Source of the DNA: Comamonadaceae bacterium
GTDB taxonomy: Bacteria; Pseudomonadota; Gammaproteobacteria; Burkholderiales; Burkholderiaceae_C
Assembly (NCBI GenBank): GCA_947450895.1
Contig: CANFWT010000008.1
Location: forward strand, 1 to 64,000
Length of the DNA stretch: 64,000 nt
Reading direction: 5' to 3'
Shown piece by piece: positions 37,419 through 49,681 of the stretch (the first letter of the stretch is position 1; each line of letters opens with the position of its first letter). The translations under genes were made by a program, and so were the position numbers. The notes under the pieces were generated by a model. The model was not told the DNA's origin and did not search any database. It saw only the letters and a program-made list of their open reading frames with translations.

Positions 37419-37946
37419 ATGAGCGACCAGAGCCACGACGCAGCGCACGAAGAAGAACATACCGGTCCTGTCAAGAATCCGAAGCAGCTGCTGATGGCGG
37501 TTTTCTTTTCCTTCGTCATCCCAATTTTCATCATCATTGGCTTGGTGTACTACGTCACCGCGCAGAACAAACCAGCAGCAGGTGCTGTCAACATGGAAAA
37601 GTCCGTGGCTGAGCGAATTCAAAAGGTGGGCCACGTAGAGATCCGCGATGCCAACCGCGAAATGAAAACGGGAGAAGAGGTGTTTAAAGCGCAATGCTCT
37701 TTGTGCCACGCCAATGGTGCAGCGGGCGCACCCAAATTTGGTGATGCCAAAGCCTGGGCACCGCGTATAAAGACGGGATTTGAGGCACTTTGGAATTCGG
37801 CCCTCAAAGGGAAAAATGCGATGGGTGCGCAGGGTGGTGGGGATTTCACGGACTACGAAGTTGCACGCGCGGTGGTTTATATGGCCAATGCCGGTGGTGC
37901 CAAGTTTCCAGAGCCTGCAAAACCAGCGGCAGACGCGTCCAAATAG
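37419..37946 (+). CDS. Membrane-anchored c-type cytochrome (cytochrome c5 family)
   Basis: 175 residues from the ATG at 37419, preceded by GAGGA. Cytoplasmic start, one membrane anchor at ~23-46 (LLMAVFFSFVIPIFIIIGLVYYV), then a periplasmic domain with a single haem site C93-x-x-C96-H97 and the sixth-ligand methionine in GKNAMGAQGG. It should carry electrons to a terminal oxidase. A terminator follows. Fits the cytochrome c5 group common in betaproteobacteria. Confidence 0.9.
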   Translation: MSDQSHDAAHEEEHTGPVKNPKQLLMAVFFSFVIPIFIIIGLVYYVTAQNKPAAGAVNMEKSVAERIQKVGHVEIRDANREMKTGEEVFKAQCSLCHANGAAGAPKFGDAKAWAPRIKTGFEALWNSALKGKNAMGAQGGGDFTDYEVARAVVYMANAGGAKFPEPAKPAADASK

Positions 37947-37966
37947 CGTTTTCTTCCGCATTCAAG

Positions 37967-37993
37967 AAAGCCGGCATTTATGTCGGCTTTTTT
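37967..37993 (+). terminator. Rho-independent terminator of the cytochrome gene
   Basis: AAAGCCGGCAT and ATGTCGGCTTT form an 11-bp stem (one G-T pair) with a TT loop, followed by further T. The A-rich left arm could also serve the convergent gene on the minus strand. Confidence 0.8.
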
Positions 37994-38003
37994 GTTTGCG
38001 GCC

Positions 38004-38552
38004 TCACAGTGCGGGTGGTTGGTGGTCGGCTTGCGGACTCGTTCTGTAAGCGAATCGACGAGGCAAATCAGCAACCAGCACGTCCTCAACGCGCCAATTC
38101 CCGTGTTCTATTGCTTGCGCGAGCGATCCTACGTCTTGGGTATGAACAAGGCCAAAGCCGCCGGAAGTTTGCAGATAAGCCCAACCATGTTCATCCATGA
38201 AGCATGACTGAAAATGGACCTTGTCTCCCGCGTTAGAGCTGACTTCGCCAAGGGCGTCGATACGCCAAACATGCGGCGTGGCTTCTAACTCGACGTAGAC
38301 GCGCTGCGGCCCGTTTTGGAAGAACCAAGCGCCCCGGCCATCCACAGCATAGTTGCGCTGGATAAATTCGATCAGTTTTGCGTGCTGCAGCTTCGAACCT
38401 TTTGCGCCAGGCCGTCCGCTGGCGAACCGACCGCACGCTTGCGCACCATCGTCACGCATAAACCAGTTACCGCGCGCATCAAGACCCAGCCAACCATAGC
38501 AGTCGGGCACATTAGGCCATTTGGCCATGGCCTGTCGAACGAGCTCATCCAT
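38004..38552 (-). CDS. Conserved DUF2946-like protein of unknown function
   Basis: 182 residues. The opening MDELVRQAMAKWPNVPDCYGWLGLDARGNWFMRDD and the block AWFFQNGPQRVYVELE are conserved in many Burkholderiales proteins; I associate them with a DUF2946-type family, from memory. No membrane segment or signal peptide is visible, so it is probably cytosolic. The 3' end lies near the cytochrome terminator; the gene is convergent with the cytochrome and 30 bp from the hydrolase gene. Confidence 0.65.
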   Translation of the reverse strand: MDELVRQAMAKWPNVPDCYGWLGLDARGNWFMRDDGAQACGRFASGRPGAKGSKLQHAKLIEFIQRNYAVDGRGAWFFQNGPQRVYVELEATPHVWRIDALGEVSSNAGDKVHFQSCFMDEHGWAYLQTSGGFGLVHTQDVGSLAQAIEHGNWRVEDVLVADLPRRFAYRTSPQADHQPPAL

Positions 38553-38582
38553 TACTAAGTTGTCCCGCGCAAACGATTACTG

Positions 38583-39551
38583 TCATTGATTTTGCAGCAA
38601 CCAACTCCCCACCGCTTCGGGTAGCGCCGACAGACCGCCCGGTGGTGCACCGATGGGGAACCCCACATGGCCGCCATGCGCTGGTTGCCAAAGCCTGACC
38701 CATTCTCCAACATCCTGCGCACGGGGAAGTGAATTGGCAGGCACAAAGGGATCATTTTTTGCGTTCAGCACCAACGCGGGAATGCGTATGCGATGTAAAT
38801 GGCGCAAGGCAGATGCCTCGCGCCAGTAGGTGTCCGTGTTTTTGAAGCCATGCAACGGTGCGGTAAACACATTATCAAACGCGTACAGGTCCTTGGCGCT
38901 GCGCAAGGCCGCAGCGTCAAAGAGACCAGGGAACTGCGCCAACTTGCGCAGCGCCTTGGGTTTCATGGTCTGCAGGAACATTCGGGTATAGACATGCCGG
39001 TTAAAACCACGGCCGATAGACGCGCCGCTGGCAGCGAGGTCCAGTGGCGCGCAGACCGAAGCGACCGCTGATACGGTGCTACCGGCCAGGCTTCCCGCCT
39101 CCTCTGCCCAACGCAGCAGTGCATTCCCGCCCAATGAAATACCCACGGCAAGCAAGGGGCCTGTATGACAGCTGCGCAGCCGCTGAAGAATCCAAGCAAT
39201 CTCTTCATGGTCGCCAGAATGGTAGGCCCGTGGCGCGTGATTGAGCTCACCGCTACAGCCCCGAAAATGGACTACGACGTAGGCCATGTTTTGGCGTTGC
39301 GCAAACTCTGCAAAAGACTCCGCATAATGACTGCGAGAGGAGCCCTCCAATCCGTGAAAAAGCACCAACAGGGGCCTCACAACAACGCTTGCGGCATCGA
39401 GCCAGTCCAAGTCAATAAAGTCTTGATCTGGCGTGGCCCAACGCTCGCGCCGATAAACAGGAGCGACCGAGCTATAACGCCGTCCGAGTTTTGCAGCAAC
39501 AATGGTTTGCAGGTTGCCCCCAGGCAACCACCAGGGTGCGGTGTATTTCAT
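38583..39551 (-). CDS. YheT-type alpha/beta hydrolase
   Basis: 322 residues from the ATG at 39551. PWWLPGGNLQTI is the YheT family opening. FHGLEGSSRSHY forms the oxyanion region, GISLGGN contains the nucleophilic serine, and NAKNDPFVP and GGHVGF supply the Asp and His of the triad. Cytosolic esterase-like enzyme; natural substrate unknown. Lies between the atp operon terminator and the DUF2946-like gene. Confidence 0.88.
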   Translation of the reverse strand: MKYTAPWWLPGGNLQTIVAAKLGRRYSSVAPVYRRERWATPDQDFIDLDWLDAASVVVRPLLVLFHGLEGSSRSHYAESFAEFAQRQNMAYVVVHFRGCSGELNHAPRAYHSGDHEEIAWILQRLRSCHTGPLLAVGISLGGNALLRWAEEAGSLAGSTVSAVASVCAPLDLAASGASIGRGFNRHVYTRMFLQTMKPKALRKLAQFPGLFDAAALRSAKDLYAFDNVFTAPLHGFKNTDTYWREASALRHLHRIRIPALVLNAKNDPFVPANSLPRAQDVGEWVRLWQPAHGGHVGFPIGAPPGGLSALPEAVGSWLLQNQ

Positions 39552-39564
39552 GGCAATTAAAAGC

Positions 39565-39590
39565 ACAAGGCCGCCCAAAGGCGGCCTTGT
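39565..39590 (-). terminator. Rho-independent terminator of the ATP synthase operon
   Basis: ACAAGGCCGCC and GGCGGCCTTGT form a perfect 11-bp stem with a four-base loop, 20 bp downstream of atpC. On the minus strand GCTTTTAATT follows. Confidence 0.85.
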
Positions 39591-39610
39591 AAGACAGAGG
39601 CAACAAAGAG

Positions 39611-40027
39611 TTACCGATTCTGCTGGAATTTACGAAGTGCCGCCAGTTGCGCGGCCAACATGGAAAGCTCCGCCTGCGCCAGAGCCAGGTCTACATCACT
39701 CTTTGCGTTCTTTTGCGCTTCAATCGCTACCGCTCGGGCCGCATTCGCCTTTTCTTCGTCCAGGTCTTTCCCGCGGATGGCCGTGTCCGATAGCACGGTC
39801 ACACCGTGGGGCTGCACCTCAATGATCCCGCCTGCGACGAAAACAAATTCCTCGCTGCCGTCGGCCATCTCAATGCGAACTGAACCGGGCTTGACACGGG
39901 TGATCAGCGGTGTGTGGCGCGGGAAAATACCCAGCTCACCGGACTCCCCGGGCAACGCAACAAACCGTGCCTCGCCCGAAAAGATCGACTCCTCGGCGCT
40001 GACCACATCAACGTGGATGGTGTTCAT
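39611..40027 (-). CDS. atpC: ATP synthase epsilon subunit
   Basis: 138 residues. N-terminal beta-sandwich ([32 protein letters not shown]) and C-terminal helical hairpin ([19 protein letters not shown]). It is part of the central stalk of F1 and can inhibit ATP hydrolysis through its C-terminal helices. Last gene of the operon, 63 bp after atpD. Confidence 0.97.
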   Translation of the reverse strand: MNTIHVDVVSAEESIFSGEARFVALPGESGELGIFPRHTPLITRVKPGSVRIEMADGSEEFVFVAGGIIEVQPHGVTVLSDTAIRGKDLDEEKANAARAVAIEAQKNAKSDVDLALAQAELSMLAAQLAALRKFQQNR

Positions 40028-40090
40028 ACATTTCCCAATCAGTCGGAGGCAGGAGTTGACCCAAAGGCCTGCTTCTGCCCCACAAGGTCT

Positions 40091-41542
<1,452 letters not shown>

Positions 41543-42409
41543 TCAGACAGCAGCAGCGCCCGCAACGATCTCGGAGAGTTCCTTCGTGATCGCAGCTTGA
41601 CGCGTCTTGTTGTAAACCAGTTTGAGTTCGTTGATCACATTCCCAGCGTTGTCGGTGGCCGACTTCATTGCCACCATGCGTGCCGACTGCTCGGACGCCA
41701 TGCTTTCAGCCACTGCTTGGTACACCAACGCTTCTACATAACGAATCAGCAAATCGTCGATGACGATGTGGGCATCCGGTTCGTAAATGTAGTCCCAGCT
41801 GCTGTGAACCTCGTTGGTCTGCAACAGTTCCGCCGACAAAGGCAACAGCTGCTCGACCACCGGCTCTTGCTTCATGGTGTTGATGAAACGTGTAAAGCAG
41901 AGATAAACCGCGTTGATCTCCCCATTAACGTATGCATCCAGCAGTACTTTGACCGGTCCGATGAGGGACTCTACGTGCGGCGTGTCACCGAGCTGCGTAG
42001 CCTGCGAAACCACCTTGACGCCCGAGCGGTTCAAAAAACCCAAACCCTTGTTACCAATGGCAACCGCTTGGGGCGCCATGCCGTGGGCTTGGGCCTCACG
42101 CAGCTTTTGCGCTAACAGGCGCAAAACATTGGTGTTGAGGCCTCCACACAGCCCCTTGTCTGTGGTGACGACGATATAACCCACACCCTTTGCTTTGTTG
42201 ATCTCCATGAAGGGATGAACATACTCAGGGTTGGCTTTGCCAAGGTTCGCCGCCACTTGGCGAATTTTTTCGCTGTACGGCCGCGCAGCACGCATACGCT
42301 CCTGCGCCTTGCGCATTTTGGAAGCAGCGACCATCTCCATGGCTTTGGTGATCTTTTTGGTATTTTCGACCGATTTGATCTTGCCGCGAATTTCCTTACC
42401 TGCTGCCAT
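41543..42409 (-). CDS. atpG: ATP synthase gamma subunit
   Basis: 288 residues from the ATG at 42409; a TTG immediately before it is less likely. The long N- and C-terminal helices ([49 protein letters not shown]) form the rotating coiled coil, and [11 protein letters not shown] is a family signature. Central rotor shaft of F1. Confidence 0.97.
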   Translation of the reverse strand: MAAGKEIRGKIKSVENTKKITKAMEMVAASKMRKAQERMRAARPYSEKIRQVAANLGKANPEYVHPFMEINKAKGVGYIVVTTDKGLCGGLNTNVLRLLAQKLREAQAHGMAPQAVAIGNKGLGFLNRSGVKVVSQATQLGDTPHVESLIGPVKVLLDAYVNGEINAVYLCFTRFINTMKQEPVVEQLLPLSAELLQTNEVHSSWDYIYEPDAHIVIDDLLIRYVEALVYQAVAESMASEQSARMVAMKSATDNAGNVINELKLVYNKTRQAAITKELSEIVAGAAAV

Positions 42410-42437
42410 CAAATGCTCCTTGGTTGCTCAGCGGGCA

Positions 42438-43976
42438 TCAGGCGAAGGTTTTCTTGAAGGCCACCAAGGCAGCGTTCAATTCAGCTTCGGCATCTTTGTC
42501 CATGGCCTTATCCGCTTCCAGCTTGGACAGAAGCGCGGCGTGCTTGTCTTTGAGGTAGGCATGAAGCCCCGCCTCGAACGCCAACACTTGCTTGACTTCA
42601 ATGCTGTCGAGAAAGCCCTTGTTCACCGCAAACAGTGTGGCACCCATCAAGCTGATGGATTGCGGGCTGTACTGCGCTTGCTTGAGCAACTCTGTCACCC
42701 GTGCACCACGGTCGAGCTGCTTACGGGTTGCTTCGTCCAAATCTGAGGCAAACTGCGCAAACGCGGCCAATTCACGGTATTGCGCCAGATCGGTACGGAT
42801 ACCGCCCGACAGGTTTTTCACCAGCTTCGTTTGGGCGGCACCACCAACGCGTGACACCGAAATGCCGGCGTTGATCGCAGGTCGGATACCCGCGTTGAAC
42901 AACGAAGTTTCCAGGAAGATCTGGCCGTCCGTGATCGAAATCACGTTCGTAGGAACGAAGGCCGACACGTCACCTGCCTGGGTTTCGATAATCGGCAACG
43001 CTGTGAGGGAACCGGTTTTGCCTTTGACTTCACCTTTGGTGAAGGCTTCGACATAGTTGGCGTTCACGCGGGCTGCGCGCTCAAGAAGACGACTGTGGAG
43101 ATAAAACACATCGCCGGGGTAGGCTTCACGGCCTGGCGGGCGGCGCAGCAGCAAAGACACCTGCCGGTAGGCAACCGCTTGCTTGGAGAGGTCGTCATAG
43201 ACGATCAATGCATCTTGCCCACGGTCGCGGAAATATTCACCCATGGTGCAACCTGAATAGGCCGAAACATATTGCATGGCCGCGGACTCAGAAGCCGAAG
43301 CAGCAACCACAATGGTGTATTGCATCGCGCCAGCCTGCTCCAGCGCCCGAACCACGTTTTTGATCGACGAGGCTTTTTGGCCAATCGCGACATAAACGCA
43401 GGTCATATTTTGACCTTTTTGGTTAATGATCGCGTCGATTGCCACTGCCGTCTTACCGGTCTGGCGGTCGCCGATGATCAGCTCGCGTTGTCCGCGACCC
43501 ACCGGAACCATGGAGTCAATTGACTTCAAGCCGGTTTGCATAGGCTGGCTAACCGACTCACGCGCAATGACGCCAGGCGCGACTTTTTCAATCACGTCTG
43601 TCATTTTTGCATTAATCGGGCCTTTTCCGTCGATAGGTTGGCCCAGCGCGTTGACCACGCGGCCAATGAGCTCGGGTCCCACGGGTACTTCCAAAATTCG
43701 GCCCGTGCACTTCACGGTGTCACCCTCGGAAATGTGTTCGTAGTCTCCCAAGATCACAGCGCCAACGGAATCACGTTCCAGATTAAGGGCAAGACCGAAG
43801 GTGTTGTTGGGAAACTCCAACATCTCGCCCTGCATCACATCGGACAGTCCGTGCACGCGCACGATTCCGTCGGTCACGGAGATGACGGTGCCTTGGTTGC
43901 GAACATCGGCAGTGGCTGCCAGACCTTCGATACGGCTCTTAATGAGCTCAGAAATTTCTGCTGGATTGAGTTGCAT
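42438..43976 (-). CDS. atpA: ATP synthase alpha subunit
   Basis: 512 residues, normal length. Walker A GDRQTGKT; the arginine-finger region [13 protein letters not shown] is intact. Non-catalytic nucleotide-binding subunit alternating with beta in the F1 hexamer. Lies 28 bp before atpG. Confidence 0.98.
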   Translation of the reverse strand: MQLNPAEISELIKSRIEGLAATADVRNQGTVISVTDGIVRVHGLSDVMQGEMLEFPNNTFGLALNLERDSVGAVILGDYEHISEGDTVKCTGRILEVPVGPELIGRVVNALGQPIDGKGPINAKMTDVIEKVAPGVIARESVSQPMQTGLKSIDSMVPVGRGQRELIIGDRQTGKTAVAIDAIINQKGQNMTCVYVAIGQKASSIKNVVRALEQAGAMQYTIVVAASASESAAMQYVSAYSGCTMGEYFRDRGQDALIVYDDLSKQAVAYRQVSLLLRRPPGREAYPGDVFYLHSRLLERAARVNANYVEAFTKGEVKGKTGSLTALPIIETQAGDVSAFVPTNVISITDGQIFLETSLFNAGIRPAINAGISVSRVGGAAQTKLVKNLSGGIRTDLAQYRELAAFAQFASDLDEATRKQLDRGARVTELLKQAQYSPQSISLMGATLFAVNKGFLDSIEVKQVLAFEAGLHAYLKDKHAALLSKLEADKAMDKDAEAELNAALVAFKKTFA

Positions 43977-44025
43977 TACTCTTTCCTTCTTTCTTGTTAG
44001 GACTGTCTGCTGGTGAACCGGCGGC

Positions 44026-44556
44026 TCAGGCAGACAGCGCCACTTTCATTTGTTCCAAACGGGCTTTGACCGAAGTGTCGAGCACCTCGTCACCCACCAC
44101 GACACGGATACCGCCGATCAAGTCCGGCTGCATTTCTACAACCACATTGAGCTTGCGGCCAAACCGCTTTTCCAATGACTGCGTCACTTCTGCAAGTGCT
44201 GGCGCAGAGATCTCAAAAGCGCTATACACCAATGCATCTGAGGCGCCGCTTTGCGCATTGACATGGGCACGGAATTGGGCAGCCATCTCCGGCAGCGCAC
44301 TCAAACGGTTGTTATCAATCACCGCATGAAGGAAGTTTTGGGCCGCTTGCGGCAGCGCCATCCCCACCACATCTTTGATCAATCCAAAGACTTGCTCGGA
44401 CGTAGACTTGGGCCGATCGGCGAACTCAAGCAGCTGCGCGTCTCCGGTCACCGCAGCGAGCCTGTCCAACCAAACACTGGTACCTTGCAAGTCTGCCTGG
44501 GAAGCCTTGAACAGTGCGTCCGCATAAGGACGGGCGATAGTGGCAAGTTCAGCCAT
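44026..44556 (-). CDS. atpH: ATP synthase delta subunit
   Basis: 176 residues. Helical N-terminal domain ([16 protein letters not shown]) that binds alpha, and a C-terminal segment ([25 protein letters not shown]) typical of delta/OSCP. Part of the peripheral stalk, between atpF and atpA. Confidence 0.96.
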   Translation of the reverse strand: MAELATIARPYADALFKASQADLQGTSVWLDRLAAVTGDAQLLEFADRPKSTSEQVFGLIKDVVGMALPQAAQNFLHAVIDNNRLSALPEMAAQFRAHVNAQSGASDALVYSAFEISAPALAEVTQSLEKRFGRKLNVVVEMQPDLIGGIRVVVGDEVLDTSVKARLEQMKVALSA

Positions 44557-44565
44557 GGCGCACCC

Positions 44566-45036
44566 TTACAGCTCTGTCTTCAAACGACCCAGCAAGTCAG
44601 CATGCACGTGGGCATCGACTTCCTTGCGGAGAATTTGCTCAGCACCCTTGACAGCCAATAGAGCGACCTGTTCCCGGAGCGCTTCGCGCGCCTTGACCGC
44701 CTCTTGCGTTGCTTCGACGCGCGCGGCTGAGACAATGCGGTTGGCTTCTTCGGTCGCGCGACCCTTGGCCTCGTCGATCAGGTGCTGGGCGCGCCGCTCT
44801 GCATCAGCCAACAAAGACGCCGACTCACTGCGCGTTGCAGCCAGCTTGATTTCAACTTCCTTGTGGGCATTGGTCAGTTCGATTTTGGCGTGTTCGGCCG
44901 CTGCCAGTCCGTGCGAAATTTTTGCCGAACGGTCGTCTAGCGCTTTTGCAATCGGCGGCCACACGAGCTTCATCGTGAAAACCACCAACAGGAAAAACAC
45001 TGTCAGCTGGGCAAAAAATGTTGCGTTAATACTCAC
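44566..45036 (-). CDS. atpF: ATP synthase b subunit
   Basis: 156 residues. One N-terminal membrane span ([25 protein letters not shown]), then a long charged helix that dimerises as the peripheral stalk. Nine bases separate its stop from the atpH start. Confidence 0.96.
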   Translation of the reverse strand: MSINATFFAQLTVFFLLVVFTMKLVWPPIAKALDDRSAKISHGLAAAEHAKIELTNAHKEVEIKLAATRSESASLLADAERRAQHLIDEAKGRATEEANRIVSAARVEATQEAVKAREALREQVALLAVKGAEQILRKEVDAHVHADLLGRLKTEL

Positions 45037-45072
45037 AACACCACCTCTCTGTATTGAATGAGGCGAAAAAGT

Positions 45073-45363
<291 letters not shown>

Positions 45364-46251
45364 TCAGTGGTGGTCGTGGGCTTGACCCACGTACACCAGC
45401 GTCAACATCATGAAAATGAAGGCTTGCAAGGCGACGATCAAAATGTGAAATATCGCCCAGCCAGTACCCGCAATCACATGACCAAACCACAACGCAATGC
45501 CCGTGGCCGAACCAAAACCGACCGCACCCATCAGCGCGATCAACATGAACACCAGCTCGCCGGCATACATATTTCCAAACAACCGCATCCCGTGTGACAC
45601 TGTCTTCGCGGTAAATTCGATCAGTTGCATGGCGAGGTTTAACACACCAAGAATCAGTGCAAACAAGGGGTTCTTGCTGGTACCAAAGGGCGCGGTTACC
45701 AACTCATGCGCCCACCCTGCCGCACCTTTTATCTTGATGTTGTAGTAAAGACAAACCAACAATACAGCACACGACATACCCAAAGTCATGGACAAGTCGG
45801 CAGTTGGGACCACACGCATGTAAGCATGGTGCGCATCGCCTCCCGCGGCACCGTAGATAGCCTCCCAGATCAACGGGATCAAATCAACCGGCAAAAAATC
45901 CATGGAATTCATCAAGAATACCCAGACAAACACCGTCAATGCCAACGGGCCAACGAACTTCCGAGATTCTGCATTGTGGATGATGCCCTTGGCTTGGGTA
46001 TCAACCATTTCCAATAGGATTTCGACCGCAGCCTGAACTCTGCCGGGTGCACCCGAAGTGACGTTGCGCGCAACACGCCACATCACAAACATGCCAACCA
46101 CACCCAGCAAAACCGACCAAAAAATTGAGTCCAGGTTAAAAACCGAGAAGTCAATTACCCCAGCCTGCTTGTGGGACTGCAAGTGCGTCAGGTGGTGGCC
46201 AATGTACTCACCGGCGGTGAGCCCTTGCGCAGCGTGTTCTTCAGCAGCCAT
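45364..46251 (-). CDS. atpB: ATP synthase a subunit
   Basis: 295 residues with several membrane spans. The essential arginine lies in the segment ISHGMRLFGNMYAGEL-like (VSHGMRLFGNMYAGELV here). It forms the stator half-channels for proton flow. Some N-terminal extension (GEYIGHHLTHLQSHKQ) is usual in betaproteobacteria. Confidence 0.97.
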   Translation of the reverse strand: MAAEEHAAQGLTAGEYIGHHLTHLQSHKQAGVIDFSVFNLDSIFWSVLLGVVGMFVMWRVARNVTSGAPGRVQAAVEILLEMVDTQAKGIIHNAESRKFVGPLALTVFVWVFLMNSMDFLPVDLIPLIWEAIYGAAGGDAHHAYMRVVPTADLSMTLGMSCAVLLVCLYYNIKIKGAAGWAHELVTAPFGTSKNPLFALILGVLNLAMQLIEFTAKTVSHGMRLFGNMYAGELVFMLIALMGAVGFGSATGIALWFGHVIAGTGWAIFHILIVALQAFIFMMLTLVYVGQAHDHH

Positions 46252-46290
46252 CAGTTACTCTTGTCAGTTACTTTTGCCGTTAAGCGTTTG

Positions 46291-46761
46291 TTAATCTTTT
46301 ACCGGATGCCGCTTACCCTTGAAAAGCAGCGCCAACCAATACACCTTCATCGTGACCACAAGCCCCACCAACATAGCAGGCCAACTCAGACCACTTACCC
46401 AACGATGCGCCGCCAACAAGACCGCCACCGTCACCAAAATCTTCACCAGCTCCCAGACAAAAAAGCTGGTCACCGCGTTTGCAGGATTCAGGGACGCAAA
46501 CCGCCCCATCAACCCGCGCGCAAACAAGGACGCAGGCACAATCACTGCCAAGGAACCGCATCCTGCCGACACAGCAATGTCGCGACTCCGTGTTACCGCC
46601 CACGTAAGCACAAAAAGCACCAAACCCACAGCGACTTGCCCCACCACAACCCACCAAGGGGAAAGAGTTGGGTGCGCCTGCCGAAAGGAACGCGCCTGCT
46701 CCGAAGTCAATGGCTCGAAGCCGCTTTCCTCTGGATCTTCCGTATTTTCCTGAAAGCGCAT
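46291..46761 (-). CDS. atpI: ATP synthase assembly protein I
   Basis: 156 residues. A hydrophilic N-terminus precedes four membrane segments (WWVVVGQVAVGLVLFVLTWAV; VSAGCGSLAVIVPASLFARG; VWELVKILVTVAVLLAA). AtpI assists c-ring assembly. First gene of the operon, 39 bp before atpB. Confidence 0.88.
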   Translation of the reverse strand: MRFQENTEDPEESGFEPLTSEQARSFRQAHPTLSPWWVVVGQVAVGLVLFVLTWAVTRSRDIAVSAGCGSLAVIVPASLFARGLMGRFASLNPANAVTSFFVWELVKILVTVAVLLAAHRWVSGLSWPAMLVGLVVTMKVYWLALLFKGKRHPVKD

Positions 46762-46814
46762 TATCCGAACCCAAGATTACAGGCAATTTACATGCGGTCT
46801 CTGTGCAGCCTCTG

Positions 46815-46820
46815 ATTATA
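46815..46820 (-). promoter_or_regulatory. Candidate -10 box of the atp operon
   Basis: A perfect TATAAT on the minus strand about 54 bp upstream of the atpI ATG, in the divergent spacer with ybeD. No convincing -35 box at ideal spacing. Confidence 0.45.
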
Positions 46821-46899
46821 CGCAGGAAGTTCGGGCCAATCTCGGGCTCAACCCAAGCGGGAAACGTTAGACTGAGTATCTTTAACCGCAGGTGTACAT

Positions 46900-47205
46900 A
46901 TGGCACTGCCACCTTTTGACGCTGGCGAGACGAAGAGCGATGAGGCGACGCCGTCTTTGATCGTCTACCCCTCCCAGTTCCCCATCAAAGTAATGGGAAA
47001 CAAGGTCGACGGATTAGTGCACGCCATCAGCGCAATTGCCCACGCCTTTGACCCCATGTTTGATGCCTCCACCATTGAGTTGCGCGAAAGCAAGGGTGGC
47101 AACTATTTGGGCGTCACCATCACCGTGACCGCCACCAGCCGCGAACAGCTTGACGAGTTGTACCGCACGCTAAGCACGCACCCGATGGTCAAAGTAGTGC
47201 TTTGA
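46900..47205 (+). CDS. ybeD: YbeD/DUF493 family protein
   Basis: 101 residues. FPIKVMGNKVDGLVHAISAI and GNYLGVTITVTATSREQLDELYRTLSTHPMVKVVL match DUF493, a small ACT-like fold often placed before lipB. Proposed to influence lipoate metabolism, not proven. Starts an apparent ybeD-lipB-lipA operon, 15 bp before lipB. Confidence 0.9.
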   Translation: MALPPFDAGETKSDEATPSLIVYPSQFPIKVMGNKVDGLVHAISAIAHAFDPMFDASTIELRESKGGNYLGVTITVTATSREQLDELYRTLSTHPMVKVVL

Positions 47206-47220
47206 ACCGCTGGCTGCGCC

Positions 47221-47919
47221 ATGGATAGGGTTGACTTGGGACGGGTGGACTACGCTGCGACGCTGGCAGCGATGCAGGACTTCACCCGCCGGCGCAGCGC
47301 CCCGGATGCAGGCGCCACGCCAGACGCGCTGTGGATGTGCGAGCACGCCGCCGTATTCACCCAAGGCTTGGCCGGCAAGTCCGAACATCTGTTGCACGTG
47401 GAAAGCATTCCGGTGGTTCAAACCGACCGGGGGGGCCAAGTCACCTTCCACGGCCCGGGCCAGGTCGTGGCCTACCCGCTCATGGACCTTAAACGCGCCG
47501 GTTACTTCGTCAAGGAATACGTCTACCGCCTGGAGGAAGCACTGATACGCACCCTGCTGCACTTTGGCGTGACCGGTCACCGGGTTGCCGGTGCGCCGGG
47601 CATTTATGTGGACTTGGACAAGCCCTTTGGCCATGCCCGGCTAAGGCAAGCACCCCGTCATGGAGCAGTCGGAAAAGCCATGCCTGATTTCAATGGACTC
47701 GGGAAAATCGCCGCATTGGGCATCAAGGTCAGCCGCAATTGCACCTACCATGGCGCTGCGCTGAACGTCGCCATGGACCTCGCGCCGTTTTCCTGCATCA
47801 ACCCCTGCGGTTATGCGGCATTGCAAACGGTGGACCTTTCTACAATCGGTGTCGATGTTAGCCCCTGCGATGTGGCCGACATGCTGGCCAACAAACTGAC
47901 CACCCACTTAGCCCCCTGA
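47221..47919 (+). CDS. lipB: Octanoyltransferase
   Basis: 232 residues. [25 protein letters not shown] and the catalytic pair (Lys in [10 protein letters not shown]; Cys in CINPCGY) are all present. It moves an octanoyl group from acyl-carrier protein to lipoyl domains of dehydrogenase complexes. Works with LipA, encoded 48 bp downstream. Confidence 0.96.
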   Translation: MDRVDLGRVDYAATLAAMQDFTRRRSAPDAGATPDALWMCEHAAVFTQGLAGKSEHLLHVESIPVVQTDRGGQVTFHGPGQVVAYPLMDLKRAGYFVKEYVYRLEEALIRTLLHFGVTGHRVAGAPGIYVDLDKPFGHARLRQAPRHGAVGKAMPDFNGLGKIAALGIKVSRNCTYHGAALNVAMDLAPFSCINPCGYAALQTVDLSTIGVDVSPCDVADMLANKLTTHLAP

Positions 47920-47967
47920 GTTGGGGGTCCGCCCAACATTTAGCGCGTCAGCCGGTGCGCCCTTACC

Positions 47968-48996
47968 ATGACCACAGACACTCACGTCCCTCCCAGCCAC
48001 CCCACCGTCCGGGAGTCGCAGTCGCAGCACGACTACAACCCCTTGGCCAAGCAAAAGGCCGGGGCCAAGCTCTCGCGCATTCCGGTCAAGGTCCAGGCGG
48101 CAGAGGTGCTCAAAAAGCCGGATTGGATTCGCGTCAAGGCCGCCTCACCCAGCACGCGGTTTTATGAAATCAAGGACGTGCTGCGCGCCAACAAGCTGGT
48201 AACGGTGTGCGAAGAAGCGAGTTGCCCCAATATCGGCGAGTGCTTTGGCAAGGGCACGGCCACCTTCATGATCATGGGCGACAAATGCACGCGGCGTTGC
48301 CCGTTTTGCGATGTGGGCCATGGCAGGCCCGACCCGCTGGACGCCAACGAGCCGGACAACCTGGCCAAAACCATCGCCCAGCTCCAACTTAAGTACGTGG
48401 TGATCACCAGCGTAGACCGCGATGACCTGCGCGACGGCGGTGCCAGCCACTTTGTGGAATGCATCCGTAAGACGCGGACGCTGTCGCCCCACACGCAGAT
48501 TGAGGTGCTGGTGCCCGACTTTCGTGGCCGCGACGACCGGGCGCTGGAAATTCTCAAAGCCGCGCCGCCCGATGTGATGAACCACAACCTGGAAACCATT
48601 CCCCGCCTGTACAAAGAAGCGCGGCCGGGCTCGGACTACCAATTCAGCCTGAACCTTTTGAAGAAGTTCAAGGCGCTGTTTCCAAACGTGCCTACCAAAA
48701 GCGGCCTGATGGTGGGCCTGGGCGAAACCGATGACGAAATTCTGGAAGTGATGCGTGACATGCGCGCCCACGATATTGAGATGCTGACCATTGGCCAGTA
48801 TCTCGCGCCCAGCACCAGCCACCTACCGGTACGCCGCTACGTGCACCCGGACACTTTCAAGATGTTTGAGGCCCGTGCCTATGAAATGGGCTTCAAGCAC
48901 GCGGCTGTGGGCGCCATGGTGCGGTCGAGCTACCACGCCGACCAGCAGGCGGGCCATGCACTGGGCGCAACGGCCGACGAGCTTCCTATAGTCTGA
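47968..48996 (+). CDS. lipA: Lipoyl synthase
   Basis: 342 residues. Radical-SAM cluster motif CTRRCPFC (CxxxCxxC) and the auxiliary-cluster motif [12 protein letters not shown] are intact; the C-terminal RSSYHAD holds the serine that ligates the auxiliary cluster. Inserts two sulfurs into protein-bound octanoyl chains. The N-terminal extension before residue ~40 is ordinary for Burkholderiales. Confidence 0.98.
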   Translation: MTTDTHVPPSHPTVRESQSQHDYNPLAKQKAGAKLSRIPVKVQAAEVLKKPDWIRVKAASPSTRFYEIKDVLRANKLVTVCEEASCPNIGECFGKGTATFMIMGDKCTRRCPFCDVGHGRPDPLDANEPDNLAKTIAQLQLKYVVITSVDRDDLRDGGASHFVECIRKTRTLSPHTQIEVLVPDFRGRDDRALEILKAAPPDVMNHNLETIPRLYKEARPGSDYQFSLNLLKKFKALFPNVPTKSGLMVGLGETDDEILEVMRDMRAHDIEMLTIGQYLAPSTSHLPVRRYVHPDTFKMFEARAYEMGFKHAAVGAMVRSSYHADQQAGHALGATADELPIV

Positions 48997-49013
48997 CATC
49001 TGGCGCGGGCTAC

Positions 49014-49553
49014 CTAGCGGCTGGCCGGTTTGGCAAACCCGGCTTCAGCCCAGGCCAGGGCGCTGGCGCGGTTGAGTTTGAACGAGGGTGGCACGCGCGC
49101 CTGTGCAAGCAAGTCGCCGCCTTCGTCCTGCGCGCTCAGGGTGGCGGATGGGTTTTCGTCATCGGGCACGATGTCCAGACAGACGGTGACACGGCGCTCG
49201 CCCACCGCCACCGCAATGCTTTGGTGCAGGGACGCGTGCAGTTGCTGCTCGCTGCGGCGTACAAATTCGTGCGCGGTTTTCACCAGGGTGCTAAACGCAT
49301 TGCCGTCCAGCGGCTTGGGATTTTTCTTGTCCCGGCCCATGGTCCAGGGGCCGATCAGCGCGGGCTCGGAGGCGCCGTCTTTGGTCATGGCCACGGCCCA
49401 GCCGTCGTCGTCCTCGTTTTTGACGACGCGCGCCGTCCAGCCGTCAGCGCTCCAGAGGCGGGGTTCTTGGATCTTCGGGGTTTCTTCGGTCACGGTCACG
49501 GTCACGGTCAGGCTTTGGGAGTTTGGGGATTGGGGCTGGCGGCACAGTGCCAT
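49014..49553 (-). CDS. Conserved hypothetical protein
   Basis: 179 residues from an ATG at 49553. The body (LWSADGWTARVVKNEDDDGWAVAMTKDG, GNAFSTLVKTAHEFVRRSEQQL) is soluble and I recognise no family. The N-terminus reads TVTVTVTE because a GGTCAC hexamer is repeated; three GTG codons within the repeat are alternative starts, so the true start may lie there. Convergent with lipA. Confidence 0.6.
   Translation of the reverse strand: MALCRQPQSPNSQSLTVTVTVTEETPKIQEPRLWSADGWTARVVKNEDDDGWAVAMTKDGASEPALIGPWTMGRDKKNPKPLDGNAFSTLVKTAHEFVRRSEQQLHASLHQSIAVAVGERRVTVCLDIVPDDENPSATLSAQDEGGDLLAQARVPPSFKLNRASALAWAEAGFAKPASR
49488..49511. repeat. Short tandem hexamer repeat (GGTCAC)
   Basis: Three perfect copies of GGTCAC plus a fourth GGTCAG, inside the 5' part of the hypothetical gene. 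Multiples of six keep the frame, so copy change would alter length, not frame. Confidence 0.85.
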
Positions 49554-49681
49554 CGGCCAGACTCGTCCATGCTAACCCAGCGCTGCGGCCCTGCGTACAC
49601 TTGGATACCTCAGACAGCCGCTGCCAAAACGCCAAAAAGAGCGGGCATGTATCCGCCATTTTTTTCTTGCCCCACCCGCCC

